Below are positions 46,533-58,377 of a stretch of DNA of 64,000 bases, piece after piece. The notes under the pieces were generated by a model. It was not told where the DNA came from. It worked only from the letters and a program-made list of their open reading frames with translations, and made no database searches. Each line of letters opens with the position of its first letter. Positions within the stretch are counted from its first letter, which is position 1. A program made the translations under genes and the position numbers. Source of the stretch: Ceratotherium simum simum (Eukaryota; Chordata; Mammalia; Perissodactyla; Rhinocerotidae); contig NW_004454216.1 of assembly GCF_000283155.1 (NCBI RefSeq), positions 4,830,846 to 4,894,845 on the forward strand. Reading direction: 5' to 3'.

Positions 46533-46574
<42 letters not shown>
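46531..46574. repeat. (TG)n microsatellite
   Basis: About 20 TG units with one TA interruption, at the L1 position that is T-rich in relatives. Three overlapping frames with VCVCVC products come from it and are not genes. Confidence 0.95.
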
Positions 46575-46576
<2 letters not shown>

Positions 46577-46963
46577 ATCACTTTCTTCCTTTCTGGCACT
46601 ACAAGATGCTCCAGACTCATCTTGTATATTTCCTGCCCCAGTCCTAGGATTAGCCATTTGTCCAAGGAGCCCTGGTTCCTTCTACCGGAGAATAGTGTTA
46701 CAAACCAAAATCTGGATGTTAGATTTGCTTATTGTTATCGGAATGTCATTGCTTCTAACCCTCTCAACTCACAGAGCAAGGAAATATGTGTATTTACTAA
46801 TCAATATATATACACAGACACCTATAGATTTTTCTATATTTCTTCAACTTCAATCCATTACCACATAAATCACCCTAGCCTCCTACTCTTGCTTATCTGT
46901 AGACCCCTACTCCAGCAATAAGGAAGCTGGCTTCTACCATCTACCATCAATTTACTAATTTCT

Positions 46964-47208
46964 TTTTTTGTGTGTATGAAGAAGACCAGCCCTGAGCTAA
47001 CATCTGATGCCAATCTTCCTCTTTTTTGCTAAGGAAGATTGGCCCTGGGCTAACATCCGTGCCCATCTTCCTCTAGTTTCTATGGCACGCCACCACAGCA
47101 TGGCTTAACAAGAGGTGCGTCGGTGCGCACCCGGGATCGGAACCGGCGAACCCCGGGCCACCGCAGCGGAGTGCGTGCACTTAACCGCTTGCGCCACAGG
47201 GCTGGCCC
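46964..47208 (-). mobile_element. ERE SINE, TATA-body class
   Basis: Minus-strand ERE with 'gaagaagaccagccctgagc', 'ggaagattggccctgggcta' and a CpG-rich head. TSD tcaatttactaatttc (46947-46962) and tcaatttacaaatttc (47209-47224) match at 15 of 16. Confidence 0.95.
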
Positions 47209-47734
47209 TCAATTTACAAATTTCAATTCTACTATATCTATATATAGTGGTTTGAGAATTGTTAGCCTGTACCCCCATTTGAAGCAACTTTATCAGCTTC
47301 CAAAGTTACTTAGGTGTTCACCTTTCCCCCCAACCCTCTTCAATGAGGGTTTTTCAAATGTTTGTAGTACAGTTTGATTGTTTTTTTACTTTCTGTATTC
47401 CATCTGGGATTCTCAACCTCATAAATGATTTCTTTTTTAATTTGCATACAGTAAGGTTCACTGTTTGTGCTGTAAAGTTCTATGAGTTTTAACCAATTCA
47501 TAGTGGCATGTATCATTATTACAATATCATAAGAACAATTCCATCACCCTAAAACGTCCATGCTTCACCTCTCCGTCCTGTCACAGAATCCTTGGAAACC
47601 ACTGATCTTTTTACCATCTTTAGAGTTTTGCTTTTTCCAGAATGTTATGTAATTGGAATCATACAATAAGTAGCCTTTCAGAGAAGCCTCTTTCACTTAG
47701 CAATATGCATTTAAGATTCACCCGTATCTTTTTT

Positions 47735-47947
47735 TTTTAATAATTTTATTTATTTATTTATTTATTTTTCTCCCAAAGCCCCAGCACACAGCTGTATGTC
47801 ATAGGTGCACATTCTTCTAGTTGCTGTATGTGGGACGCGGCCTCAGCATGGCCGGAGAAGCAGTGACGTCGGTGCGCGCCCGGGATCGAACACAGGCTGC
47901 CAGCAGTGGAGCGTGCGCACCCAACCTCCAAGCCACGGGGCCGGCCC
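47735..47947 (-). mobile_element. ERE SINE, short class without tail units
   Basis: Minus-strand ERE with an (ATTT)n-rich tail, 'aaagccccagcacacagctg' and a head ending GGGGCCGGCC. TSD tcaccc(g/a)tatcttttt at 47718-47733 and 47948-47963, one mismatch. Lacks the tandem 'gaggaagac' units, like the copy at 1783. Confidence 0.94.
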
Positions 47948-48105
47948 TCACCCATATCTTTTTGTGGCTTGATCATTCATTTCTTTTTATTGCTGAATAT
48001 TATTCCCTTGTATGGCTATAGCTCAGTTTTATTTTATCTATTCATTTATGGAAGCAACATCTTGTTCCTTCTAGTTTTGAGAACAGTACTATTTGATCAA
48101 TAAAA

Positions 48106-49414
48106 GAATGGAGTGTAGGGAGTGAGCTAAACAATGTCTTTAGACTTGATGATTTAGAAAAGGGAAAGAACCTAACTTCTTTCATTTATTTCAACCTCAA
48201 CTTCTCTGATGCTTCTTCCTTGCCAACTCTATGCCTGCTTAACCAAGAATTTATTTCTAACTGCTTATCAGTGAGGGGTGTAGCTTTTGAAGGAAAAAGA
48301 AAATTTTTAGAATTATTATACATAGCCTGAAATTAATCAGACATCCAAAAACAAAGAAGGCTGCATTATCATATTCTTTGCCCTAAACATTGTCTGGACA
48401 AAGCCCATTGACATAAAAGGGAAAAACAAACAAAATGTATAGACAACACGAATAATTACAAAAAGATTACAACTATTATATTTTTATTCAAATGCTGCAG
48501 TGAAAGTTCCCCGTTCCTGGACTCTCATGGACCAGGACTTTAAGGTATGAAGCTTGATAGGTAGACAGGAGATAAAATACCTGGAAATGATAATTATATG
48601 TAAGCATTTATCTTTAATAGTAGGTTGATGGAAAATGCATATGTTATGCTATTTTTTTTTAAATTCTGTGCTCAGAGAGCCTCAAACCCTCTCCAGATGG
48701 AATGCAACACCCCTTATATCTTGGAAACCGAATTTGTATTGGGGCACCATCTCTGAAGCAAAAAAGAAAACACACCATCGTCATTGAAGCATGCCAATTC
48801 CAAGGCTGATTCATATTCCAAATTGAGTTGTTTTGCTTTTCTTAGCTTTCCTTTGAATCTGTTTCCAAGCTATAATCTGTAGACAACTGTTCGCCCACGT
48901 ACCTGTGGTTAGGGCATTGTGAGACAGCTTTGCCTTTATTCCATATTAAACATAAAAATTACTTTAATGCAGCACTGAAGTAAAAATGCTGTAGGCATTC
49001 CAGAAAATAAAAGCTAGAAATTTCTAACTTAATGGTCCTGCAGAAGAAAAATCTCAGCTTCATTGTGTATCCTATGCATATCAAAATGCACATTTGACGT
49101 AAAGCTGAAAGATAAATAGGATAAACCACTTTCATCTTACTACTTATTATTAAGGATTAGAAAGATATATCAAGGGCAAGCTGGGGTCTTACTCTTTCAA
49201 TACCCTGTTCTGCTTGTGTGTATCTCTCTGGGCAGGGAGTTCTAAAGTCAGATTTCTGAGATGAGCACAGGAGGAGGGCAGGGAAGAGAACTGTGCTCAA
49301 ATGTACAAGCTAGTTGAATATGTGTCTTTTCAGTCATAAACTATCTACCCACTTTTGCACTAAAACGGTTTAATGTTTGTTTTTTTAATTGTGGAAAGAA
49401 GTTTCATTGATCAA
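48106..49414. other. No gene seen
   Basis: Unrecognised A/T-rich sequence, no domain-bearing frame. Confidence 0.4.
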
Positions 49415-51340
49415 TAATTATTTATTGAAACCATATTTTGGCCATGGCATGCTGATAAATTCTGAACAGATACCAAAATTCTTAAGAGGTAGGTCAGATT
49501 TATTACCTACTTGGAGAAAATAGACTCATAAGACATTAACAATGGTATAGACCAGTTGTTCCCATGAAAGGGGCACTGGTAGCATTGCATGAGAAAATAA
49601 CAAGATCTTCTAGAACTACTGGTATAGTCAGAAGGGCAGAAGAACTCAGAAAAGACAGAGAGTAGCATGGAACCAGTGTATTTAAGAAAGACGTCAAACA
49701 GAAGGCAACTAAACCAAGGTATTGATTAGGTTTTGCTACATAACAAACCCCACCAAAACTTAGTGGTTTAAAACAACAAATTTATTTAGTTCCTTATTTT
49801 ATGATGGCTGGGTGATTGTTCTAGTCCAGGCTGGTTCTGTTGATTTCTATGAGGTTTCTCTTGCATGTGCGGGCAGCTGCTGGTGCATTGACTGATGGCT
49901 GGTAATTCAGGGTAGCCTCATTCCCATGACTGATTTTTCACTGTCAGCTAGAGTGCTCCTCCATCAGTCTAGCTCAGGCTCATTAACATGATGTTCTCAA
50001 AGTTCCGAATGCAACAAGAGTGCGCAAGTCCTAATGTAAAACCACTTTTCAAGTTTCTACTTGAGCTATATTTGCTATTGTCCCATTGGCCAAGGCTAGT
50101 CATGAGAAAAGTGGAGAAATATATGCCTCATTTTGACTGGAGGAACTACAAATTCACACTGCAAAGTGGTATTTATGTGAGGATGGGGAAAGTCTATGGC
50201 CATTTTTTCAATATACAACAGTATGCAAAGCAGTGAGCAAAGATGTAGCTACAGTAGAGTAGAGTTAATGTTGAAAAGAAGTGAAGAAATATAGTTGGGT
50301 GCCCTTGAAGCCACTGGAGGGATTTTGCCAGGGGAAAGAGAGGTGACTAAATTAACATTTTGTGAATATTAATCTAAAAGTCATGTTGAAGATAGTTTGG
50401 AAAAGAGAGAATCTAGAGAAATATTCAATGTTTGTGAAAGCAACTCTCAGTATCTGGTACTTAGCAGGTGCTCACTAAGTGATTCCAGTATCTTAGTCTG
50501 AATCCAGATGTGAAATAATAAGGACACTGTGGTAATGGTGTGAACACAATAAAAGTGCCAGATGTGAGAAGTAATTTTGAACGAATTATTAGCATGCCTT
50601 GATTACTGATGGATTTGGGGGTTAGGGGCGATAAGTAGAAGGAAATTAAAAAAATATAGCTTCAAGGTTTCAATCCTTGATGAGAAGAATACTGGTAATA
50701 TCATTAACAGATACACAGAAGGAAGGAAGAATTCACTGGAGTAAGGTTTTGTTTAGACACATTAGATTTTGGTGGATCGCAGCATATCCCATTGATCATG
50801 TTCAGTGGGGCATTGGAAATATGGGTGCAAAGCTTGACAAAGGGTCAGGGATATATGAATAAATAAGTATTATTGTCCATCTTCCACATAGAGATGATCA
50901 GGAAATGTAATAATTGGATGGGGTGTCTGAGACAGAGTAGAAGAGAAAAGAAGGTGGAGATAGGAACTTTAAAAGATGATCATTGGAGGAACCAAAAAAG
51001 GAAAGAAATCAGAAAAAGATTATTAAAAAAAAAAAAAGATCAGAGGAAAGAGTGATCAAAGGATTGGGAAATGGGAGTGGGGAACGGGTCATATAATGCT
51101 AGAAAGGCCAAAAGAGGAAAGGTTTCAAAAACAATTTTCTGAGTTTTTATCAAGAGTATTGGAAAAGAGAAATTAAATTTTGTTGTTTCATAGGAACAAC
51201 AATACCAAACAAAAAGGTTGGCATGAAGTTGTCAGCAATGTAAAAGAGCGGTCTAGAAAGATCACCGAGGCCAAACTCCCAGTTGCAGGATACCTCCGGT
51301 GGATCAAGGGGAAGATCTAACCACTAAACTCTCTGTTTCA
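49415..51340 (-). mobile_element. L2 minus-strand copy, interrupted by an LTR-like element
   Basis: Starts with the L2 3' terminus complement ('aataattatttattgaaacc' near 49416). It resumes after the LTR-like element with 'tgaagccactggagggattt' (50308) and 'tgttcagtggggcattggaa' (50799). Diverged, especially at 50400-50700 and 50900-51340, where the right boundary is approximate. Confidence 0.5.
49716..50235 (-). mobile_element. LTR-like repeat (probably MaLR/ERVL class)
   Basis: 'tgctacataacaaaccccac' and 'cttagtggtttaaaacaaca' are the signature near one end of a common mammalian LTR-type repeat when read in complement. The rest ('ttgtcccattggccaaggct') is diverged. Subfamily and exact ends are not established. 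Confidence 0.5.
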
Positions 51341-54300
51341 GCTCATCAACCAGGCTCACCATTGCACCATTTGAAACAGAGCAATTGGACATGAAGATAA
51401 GAAAATTCTCTGATCTGGGCAGATGCATGGGCAGAGTCAATATTTTCTTCATTCATTTTGTTCTTCTCATTTTCTGCTTTTTAAAATGATGCCAAAGTTT
51501 GTTATTTCCTAGCATTGGATGTGTGTCCAGTGTTTGCTCAGCCACTTGCTGATTATAAGTTACAGTCAGTGGAAGCAGACACATCTCCAGGGCTCACTGT
51601 TTACACGGTGGGCCCCTAGATAGGGGGATATCATCTGGATAGGGTTCCTCAGAGCTGTGCAACACGAATAAGTGTGACCATTTGTAACAGTCTAGGGTGG
51701 AAAGAAATCATCTCTGAATGATTTACTCTCTAATGTGGAGGAAGGATAGGCAGAAAGACAAAACACAATCATTGGAAAATCCCAAAATATTTATTTCACA
51801 GACAGATCAGGCAAAGGAATCAGTGACTAGAGAGAATTGTACGGGAGATTCTGGGAAGTTTTTGTTTGGAGGAGACTAAGCAGACACGATCCTCTGAAAG
51901 AGATATCATGTTAGAGAGAAGTAGATGACAAGGTTGGTGACAAATATGTGGGTCTCCAAATGCCAGACTATATAGTTTGGATATCATTCCTAGGCTATAT
52001 AGAAACTTGAGGGATAGGGACATTTTCAGAAGAATTCAGAGTGAAGGGAAGCAATTAGGGGATGCTTTTAGACAGAATAATTACCTTTATTTTTTATCTT
52101 AAGAGCTATGTACATGTAAAACAGCATAAACTCTTCTGATCTGCTTAGCCAAGGTAAATATTCTGAGATGAGTTAAATCTGTGTGATATGCCCTTCACAT
52201 TTATTTTACAATTTATTTCTGGATTCCTAGGGACATTTTATAAATTGAGTACTTTTCACATGAATCCTGATTTTTCATCCTTGTAATGTAAGAAAACTTA
52301 AGTACATATATGGTATAAGACTCAACACTTATTAAAAATGAATTTACAGTGATCAATGCCAAGCATATTGTCCTCGTATATTCCTGTTCTTATTATTCTA
52401 CTTCAAATTAAAAGATGTAAGTTAAGACTGTCATAATCCTGTTGACTTGTGTTGACTTGTTTAATTTGAGAAGCAGAGTTGTTGTTGAACTGATATGAAC
52501 AAATCAATGGCTAATCAGTTTAAATAGCAATCATTACTGAACATATTTATGGGAACTTAATTACTGTACAGTAGTGCCATGTCAAGTGTGAAAAAGCATT
52601 AAAATATACTAGGATGTGTCAACAGGCAATGTCAGAAAGTGCAATGGACTATGAACCTATTAAACTTCTATATTTTTAAGCACTTTACTTGGACAAATCA
52701 TCAAATCTCAGTGATAACTCGCAAAATATGCAAATTAGTAATATTGCACTTCCAAGCAAGCCATGACACATTCTTGGCCTATTTGTACATTCACTGTATT
52801 CAACACAACTTACCATCAGGGTGGCTGTTGTTGAGTACAGATTCCAGAGTCTTTCTTTTAAAATTCTGGTGACGATCTAGGCAGGTGGTCAAACTACACT
52901 GTCTATTAAAGCAATTCCATCCAGATCTTACTTCCTCACAATATTTTGTACTTTATAACCTAGCTTATTTTATTGGACAAGCTTGCCTTAGAAAACAGGA
53001 ACAACATGCATTAGACAATGGAAAGGCTAATGTTCATGCAAAGGTTCAGAACTCTGTAGAGTGTTTAGCATGGCTAGGAAAGACTGGGTCAGAGTTAGAA
53101 GCCGAAATGGGGCATCTGTGAGCAATTAGGGGAAGAAGAAAGCGCCTATAGAGATATGAGAGTAATGCAAGGAAAAATATGCTGACTTTAGAGTTCTGAA
53201 ATCATTTTAGAATCAGAGATCACAAACATATTGATGGTAGGAAGTCAACACTTATTGAGAAATGTTTTTACAGCTATCGGTTCTATCCATCTCTTTCACT
53301 ATGTCTCAGATATAGACACACATACCTCACACACTGTGAGCATGCACGTAGTCACAGACACACACACACTCACAGATATGCACGCTTCCTCTTTCCTTTC
53401 ATGGTTAGAGACAATAAAATAAACATTATTGCTACCCTTATCTTTTCACTGCCCCTCTCCCTAGATTCTTCTGCTGAGCTTTTATTAAAAACTCCATTTC
53501 AAATCCAGATCATCAGTTAGAAAAGAAAATATTCTTTTGCTGTTAAATGGAACCCTTTGTCTCCTATTTTGAATCAAAGGTGAAATAGGAAATAAAAGCA
53601 ATCTGTTTCTTTAAGTCTTTTTTTATAAGTCTCTGAAGCTTATTGACAAGAACATTTGTGTCTTGAGGGCTTTTATTTTGCATCTGCTCTTTCCACAGTC
53701 TCTATCAGAGATATGATATTTCTATATAGTTCCACCTTAATTAAAACAGTGCTTGGAAAATGGGAGGAGGAGTGAGGAAGAGGTATGAAGAGTTCATTTT
53801 AGTCAGAGAATAAATAAAAAAGAGAGACAAATTCATTTGGCAAGAGAAGCAAGAATCAGAGTGCATGGTGATTGGAAAAGCCAGAAGGAAATAAAATACG
53901 AAGGTCTGTAAGCTTTGGCGAAAAGCTACAGGACAACTCTGATACAGATTCTCTGTTTTCAACTTTCAGCTGCTCCTACCTTCACTCAGAAGTTTTATAT
54001 CCTTTTTTATTCCCCTAAAGAAAAAAGAATAGCCTCTTGATGGATTGATTGCTGTGACAATCGAACCCATAATATAAACCTCTTCTTTCCCAGGTTTGGA
54101 GCTTGCTAGGGCCATGGAGATGCAAATGCTTGGGGACTGTCAGCTCACAGTCAAAGTTCAATTCCCCCAGACTCCTGAAAAATAGAAATTTACACCATCT
54201 CATCTGTACACTCATTTTTTGAGAAAAGATATATAATTCTGTGTGTATGTGCTCACATGATCTATAACCTCAGAGTTTCACTTATTACATATTCCCTCCT

Positions 54301-56189
54301 CAACTTTGAAACCTTTCCAAGATTCAGGCTTATTGTTAACACTGTAGGGATGAGGACATATTCGTCAATTCTACTAAACTACTTGCAAAGAAAATCAAGA
54401 AAGAAGTAGTGAGAAAGTGCAATCACACCAAGCTGGCATTGGGCAGAGTCTCAACTTTACTGTTACTGGACAAACACAAAACTGATGATTTTTTACATCT
54501 ACAAAATTTCCTCCCGTGAAATATACACAAGACATCCATATGAATATTATTGCTGAAATATGTGATCAGATAAGTGAAGAGACAAGAAAAGCATTCTGCT
54601 AAGTTCAAAGAAAATGTGTTCTGGAGACTGGAGGATACTATAAGTAATATTTCTTCTAATATTTTATACAAAGTGAAGAGAAGAGCCGAAGCAGCTGGAT
54701 ATTGAAAGTTGTTGATGAAAAAGCTCTGAATTATCCATGCTAACTCTCTAATAAATCAGATTCCCTAGAAAGTCATTCTTTCCTTCTACTTTACCCTAAA
54801 GATCTGATTCTTGTGTTTTGTCCATTTAATAAGATAAGCATCTCATCCAAAAGGAAACAAGCTGACCTTAAAATTTCAGGCTTGTTGGAATCAATCTTAG
54901 AGGAGCTACTGCTGTCTCTCAGACCAAAAGTAGAACAGGAAATCCATCCTGGCTCATTAAAATCCTAGACTTCTCCAGGCCCATCTGTAATGATGACAGG
55001 TAGTAATCAATGTGATTGCAATGTGCACTTAATGCTTTCGTATATCAACACAGGCACGCATGTGGCATGGTGTGGAGAGGTTGGAATTATTTCAAGATTG
55101 TTTTGATCTCCTAAGATTTCATCATGGTTTCTATTATATGATGTAACTGAAATGGGTGATGATCTAGGTAAGAGAGGAGAAGCTGCTATTGTGACTTTTT
55201 CCCCTGTTGTGGGCTTTTTGGGTTTCAGCGGCCCAACACTCTCAGTCCCCAACGTGATACCAAAGATACTGAACGTAAGCCAAACCACTATCCAGTGTTA
55301 ACACCCAGAGATGATACAACCAGCAAACATTTCCTTCTGGGAAGCCTCTGAGGATTGCAATTATTCTGAATCAAGAGAAAAGTCAGTCAGGCTTGAGGTA
55401 AGGGGCTTGCATTTAAAATCAGTAAAGAAGGAAGAGTGTGATGAACGATGAAGTTTCTTGGCTTGTCAGACCTGCTGAAAACTATTACTGTCAAACTTAC
55501 CACCACCCTCCTGCCTCTCCTTCTCCTTCACAGTATCGATAGGAAACGCAATCAGATCCATTCTTCTTCATCTTCCTGCAAGAGCATGAGCTTGCGTATT
55601 GACATTCTCTAAATTTCAATCCAAAAAGTTACTTCTCAGGATAGAATTCTGGAGAAGTCCCTACATCTCTCCTCACTCAGAATTAAAACTCAGGAGGTGC
55701 TTCTCAGGGAGAAGAAAAGAAGGAATGTCTACAGCTGTGTTTGCTGCCAAAGGACTTAATGAAAGATTGCAGGCGTCACATCCTCTTTAATTGAGTTTCA
55801 ATTTGTTTCACACATGGGAGTCTAGTTGTCACAAGGGAATTATAAACAGATACATTGTCCTTCATGGCTATGGACACCAGTGAAGTGGAGGATGAGAAGA
55901 GCATTATTCGCAGAGATTGTTCACGCCTCCTTAGAAGGGGTCAGATGGCAGGAGTCCTTGGGCAGCAAGACACTGGAGCTGTGCTTCCAGCATACACGTG
56001 ACACTCTAGACAGCCAGGTGCTACTCATTCTTTAAACATTGTTCCTCTAGTGGTTGTAGTAAGAAAGAGTATGGACATTCTGAGTAAATAATTTCTCCTC
56101 TGGCTTCTAAGACCAGCTGTCCATCTGTGTCTATAACACATTTAGATATCTTGGGTCAAGTAGCTTTATTATAGATTATGTTTTGTATT
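51341..56189. other. Longest low-repeat stretch, no gene seen
   Basis: About 4.8 kb without a recognisable transposable element. Short frames on both strands have no domain. Only a CA-rich tract at 53308-53385 stands out. It is a reasonable place to look for conserved non-coding DNA. Confidence 0.38.
53308..53385. repeat. Degenerate (CA)n tract
   Basis: CA-rich low-complexity sequence ('cacagacacacacacactca'). Confidence 0.8.
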
Positions 56190-56500
56190 TTAAAAATATA
56201 ATTAAAAAAATTTTTAACTATGGTAACAAACACACAACACAGAATTTACCATTTTAACCATTTTTAAGTGTACTGTTCAATAGTGTTAAATATATTCACA
56301 TTGGTATGCAACAGACCTCCAGAAATTTTTCATCTTGCAAAACTGAAACTCTATACCCATTGAACAACAATTCTCCATTTCCCTCTACTACCAGCCCCTG
56401 ACAATGGCCACACTTTCTATTTCTATAAATTGGACTACTTTAGATACCTCAAATAAGTAGAATTACACAGTATTTGTCTATGTTTTGTGTTTTCATATAA
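56190..56500 (-). mobile_element. L1 3' UTR fragment, minus strand
   Basis: 'agaatttaccattttaacca', 'tttttcatcttgcaaaactg', 'aaactctatacccattgaac' and 'gaattacacagtatttgtct' are the complement of an L1M-type 3' UTR. Confidence 0.78.
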
Positions 56501-56573
56501 GTAGTTGATATGCAGCTTAGCATTAACTCCATAAAAATTGAGTTATTCTGTTCTAGCAACTAGAGTAAGTCTT

Positions 56574-56896
56574 TTTTTTTTTTTTTTAAGAACCGATACC
56601 ACAGAAAGCTTCAGCTCTTCTGTTGGTTTTATTTATTTATTCTTTTGAGGAAGATTGTCCCTGAGCTAACATCTGTTGCCAATCTTCCTCCTTTTTTCCT
56701 TTTTTTCCTCCCCAAAGCCCCAGTAGATAGTTGTATGTCATAATTGTACACCCTTCTGGTTGCTCTATGTGGGATGCAGCCTCAGCATGGCTTGATGAGT
56801 GGTACATAGGTCCGCGCCCAGGATCCAAATTGGCAAACCCCAGGCCACCGAAGCAGGGCACGTGAACTTAACTGCTACGCTACCGGGCCGGCCCCA
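56574..56896 (-). mobile_element. ERE SINE with candidate 3' transduction
   Basis: Minus-strand ERE ending GGGCCGGCCCCA, with one 'gaggaagat..ctgagctaacatc' unit. Its own A-rich tail is at about 56627-56644 on the plus strand (ttttatttatttattctttt). About 38 bp of unrelated sequence (56589-56626) then separate it from a second, pure T-run (56571-56588) that abuts the TSD. TSD tagagtaagtctt at 56561-56573 and 56897-56909 is perfect over 13 bp. So the inserted RNA extended past the SINE tail. Confidence 0.9.
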
Positions 56897-56909
56897 TAGA
56901 GTAAGTCTT

Positions 56910-57584
56910 GAGAAATAAATTTCAACCCTCATGAAACTTGTAATCTGGCAGAGGAAACTGATATTTGAACAGTGGCTACAATGCAATGTAATATACACAA
57001 TAACAGACATATGTGCATATAGTAATATTGCTTCAATTAATAATCTTAATTGTTTCCACCATGTTTCCAGATCAGAAATATTCTCTTGCATTTTCACATT
57101 CTCACCATAGGTCTTACTCTTTGATAACTAAGATCACATTTAAATCCTTCTATTGAAAGTCCAAGATCACTTTTTATTTTCCACACCCTGTGCATTGAAT
57201 AATAGGATCTTAAATGATAAGTATTGTTTGTCACTTTTTATTCTTGGAGAATCACAGTAAAAGTCCACCTCTTTTTTTGTTTTTCTCTTTTCTCTGTCAA
57301 CTCTATAGTTCTCTATTATATCTCATGTTGTATGAACATTCTTCTTCATCCTCTTAAGATTTCATGTCCTCTGCCAGGCATTCTTCCCCACTCTGTAAGA
57401 TGTACTGTATACTTTCTAGAAATCCATATTTTTGGTATGAAAAGCTGCTGTTTGATATTTTTTCTTTGAAACACCCACAGAGTAAACTTCCCTTTGAATA
57501 TCTACATTTAAAAATCTCTTACAAAACAATAATCTTCAAATGTAGATGCAAATTCCACTTGTACCTATAATTGCTACTCAGGTT
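56910..57584. other. No gene seen; possible L2 fragment
   Basis: A weak plus-strand L2-like signal lies around 57340-57420 ('tcctctgccaggcattcttc'). Frames at 57224-57570 overlap each other and show no domain. Confidence 0.35.
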
Positions 57585-57710
57585 TTAAAATCATAGAATT
57601 GAGGTTCTTGAAGGGACCCTAAATATCAACAGCATCAATGTTGTCATTTTGAAAATATGGAAAATGAAGCCTGGAAATAGGAAATGACTTGTCCAAGGTC
57701 AAAGTCGCTA
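57585..57710 (+). repeat. Ancient CR1/MIR-like fragment
   Basis: 'aaaatcatagaattgaggtt' followed by 'gaaatgacttgtccaaggtc' resembles an old interspersed repeat tail, as at 16665. Confidence 0.38.
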
Positions 57711-58048
57711 AAGATATACTCCAGGCTTCTTCTGGCTCAGCCACTTGTTCCCACTTGGATCAACAGAGTGGGTAGCAAATGGTGGGTTTGATGAGTCTTG
57801 GGCGTCACAGCATCACCCCTTGGCTAAGTGCTCTGGGAAAATAATAAACCTCTCAATCAGCCTTGTCAGTCTACATAAAGACACTTCTATAAGTGTCTGT
57901 GCTCATATCTTCCTCCAAGGTCTGTGATAAGATGCCTTGAATTTATTAGTGCCTATAAATCCTCCTTAATATAATGTGGCTCATGGGAAGTAGCTGCTTC
58001 TTCAAGTTCTATGGGAAAAGACATATAATGACTTTATTTTAGGTAATA
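57711..58048. other. No gene seen
   Basis: Unrecognised sequence. Confidence 0.4.
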
Positions 58049-58377
58049 CAGTTGGCCCTCCTTATCCGCAGATTCCACATCCTTGGATTCAACCAACCAC
58101 AGATTAAAAGGCCTAGGATGGTTGTGTCTGTACTGAAGATGCAGAGACTTTCTTTTCTTGTCATTATTCCTTAAATAATACATTATAACAACTATTTAGA
58201 AAGCACTTACATCATATTAGGTATTATAAGTAATATAGAGATGACAAAGTATATAGGATGATGTGCATAGGTTATATGCAAATACTACACCACTTTATAT
58301 AAGGCACTTGAGCATCTGTGGATTTTGGTATCCGAAGGACTCCTGGAACCAATCCCAGCAGAAACTAGAGGGTGACT
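58049..58377 (-). mobile_element. MER2-type Tigger MITE
   Basis: A 329-bp non-autonomous TcMar-Tigger element between TA dinucleotides (58047-58048 and 58378-58379). The left end reads cagttggccctccttatccg and the right end has 'atccgaaggactcctggaac', which pair as decayed terminal inverted repeats. Internal 'gcataggttatatgcaaata' is diagnostic. No coding capacity; it would have been mobilised by a related Tigger transposase. Confidence 0.87.

Larger units (their letters stand above)
44915..48105 (-). mobile_element. Old L1 3' UTR and ORF2 end, heavily interrupted
   Basis: The plus strand reads as the complement of one L1 3' region in collinear pieces: 'agatttatagaaaaattgtg' (44933), 'gagaagtactcgtcaggtat' (45481), 'aatgcacagcccacacttaa' (45801), 'agtgtggactcaaggacatt' (46392), 'gctttggccattgggagctc' (46471), 'tgtgctgtaaagttctatga' (47466) and 'cacttagcaatatgcattta' (47694). 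Insertions within it are three EREs, one MLT1-type LTR and two microsatellites, with a fourth ERE at its left edge. Confidence 0.82.

Noticed and set aside
46385..46921. Overlapping frames with long VCVCVC or THTHTH runs
   Set aside because: They are translations of the TG microsatellite inside L1 sequence.
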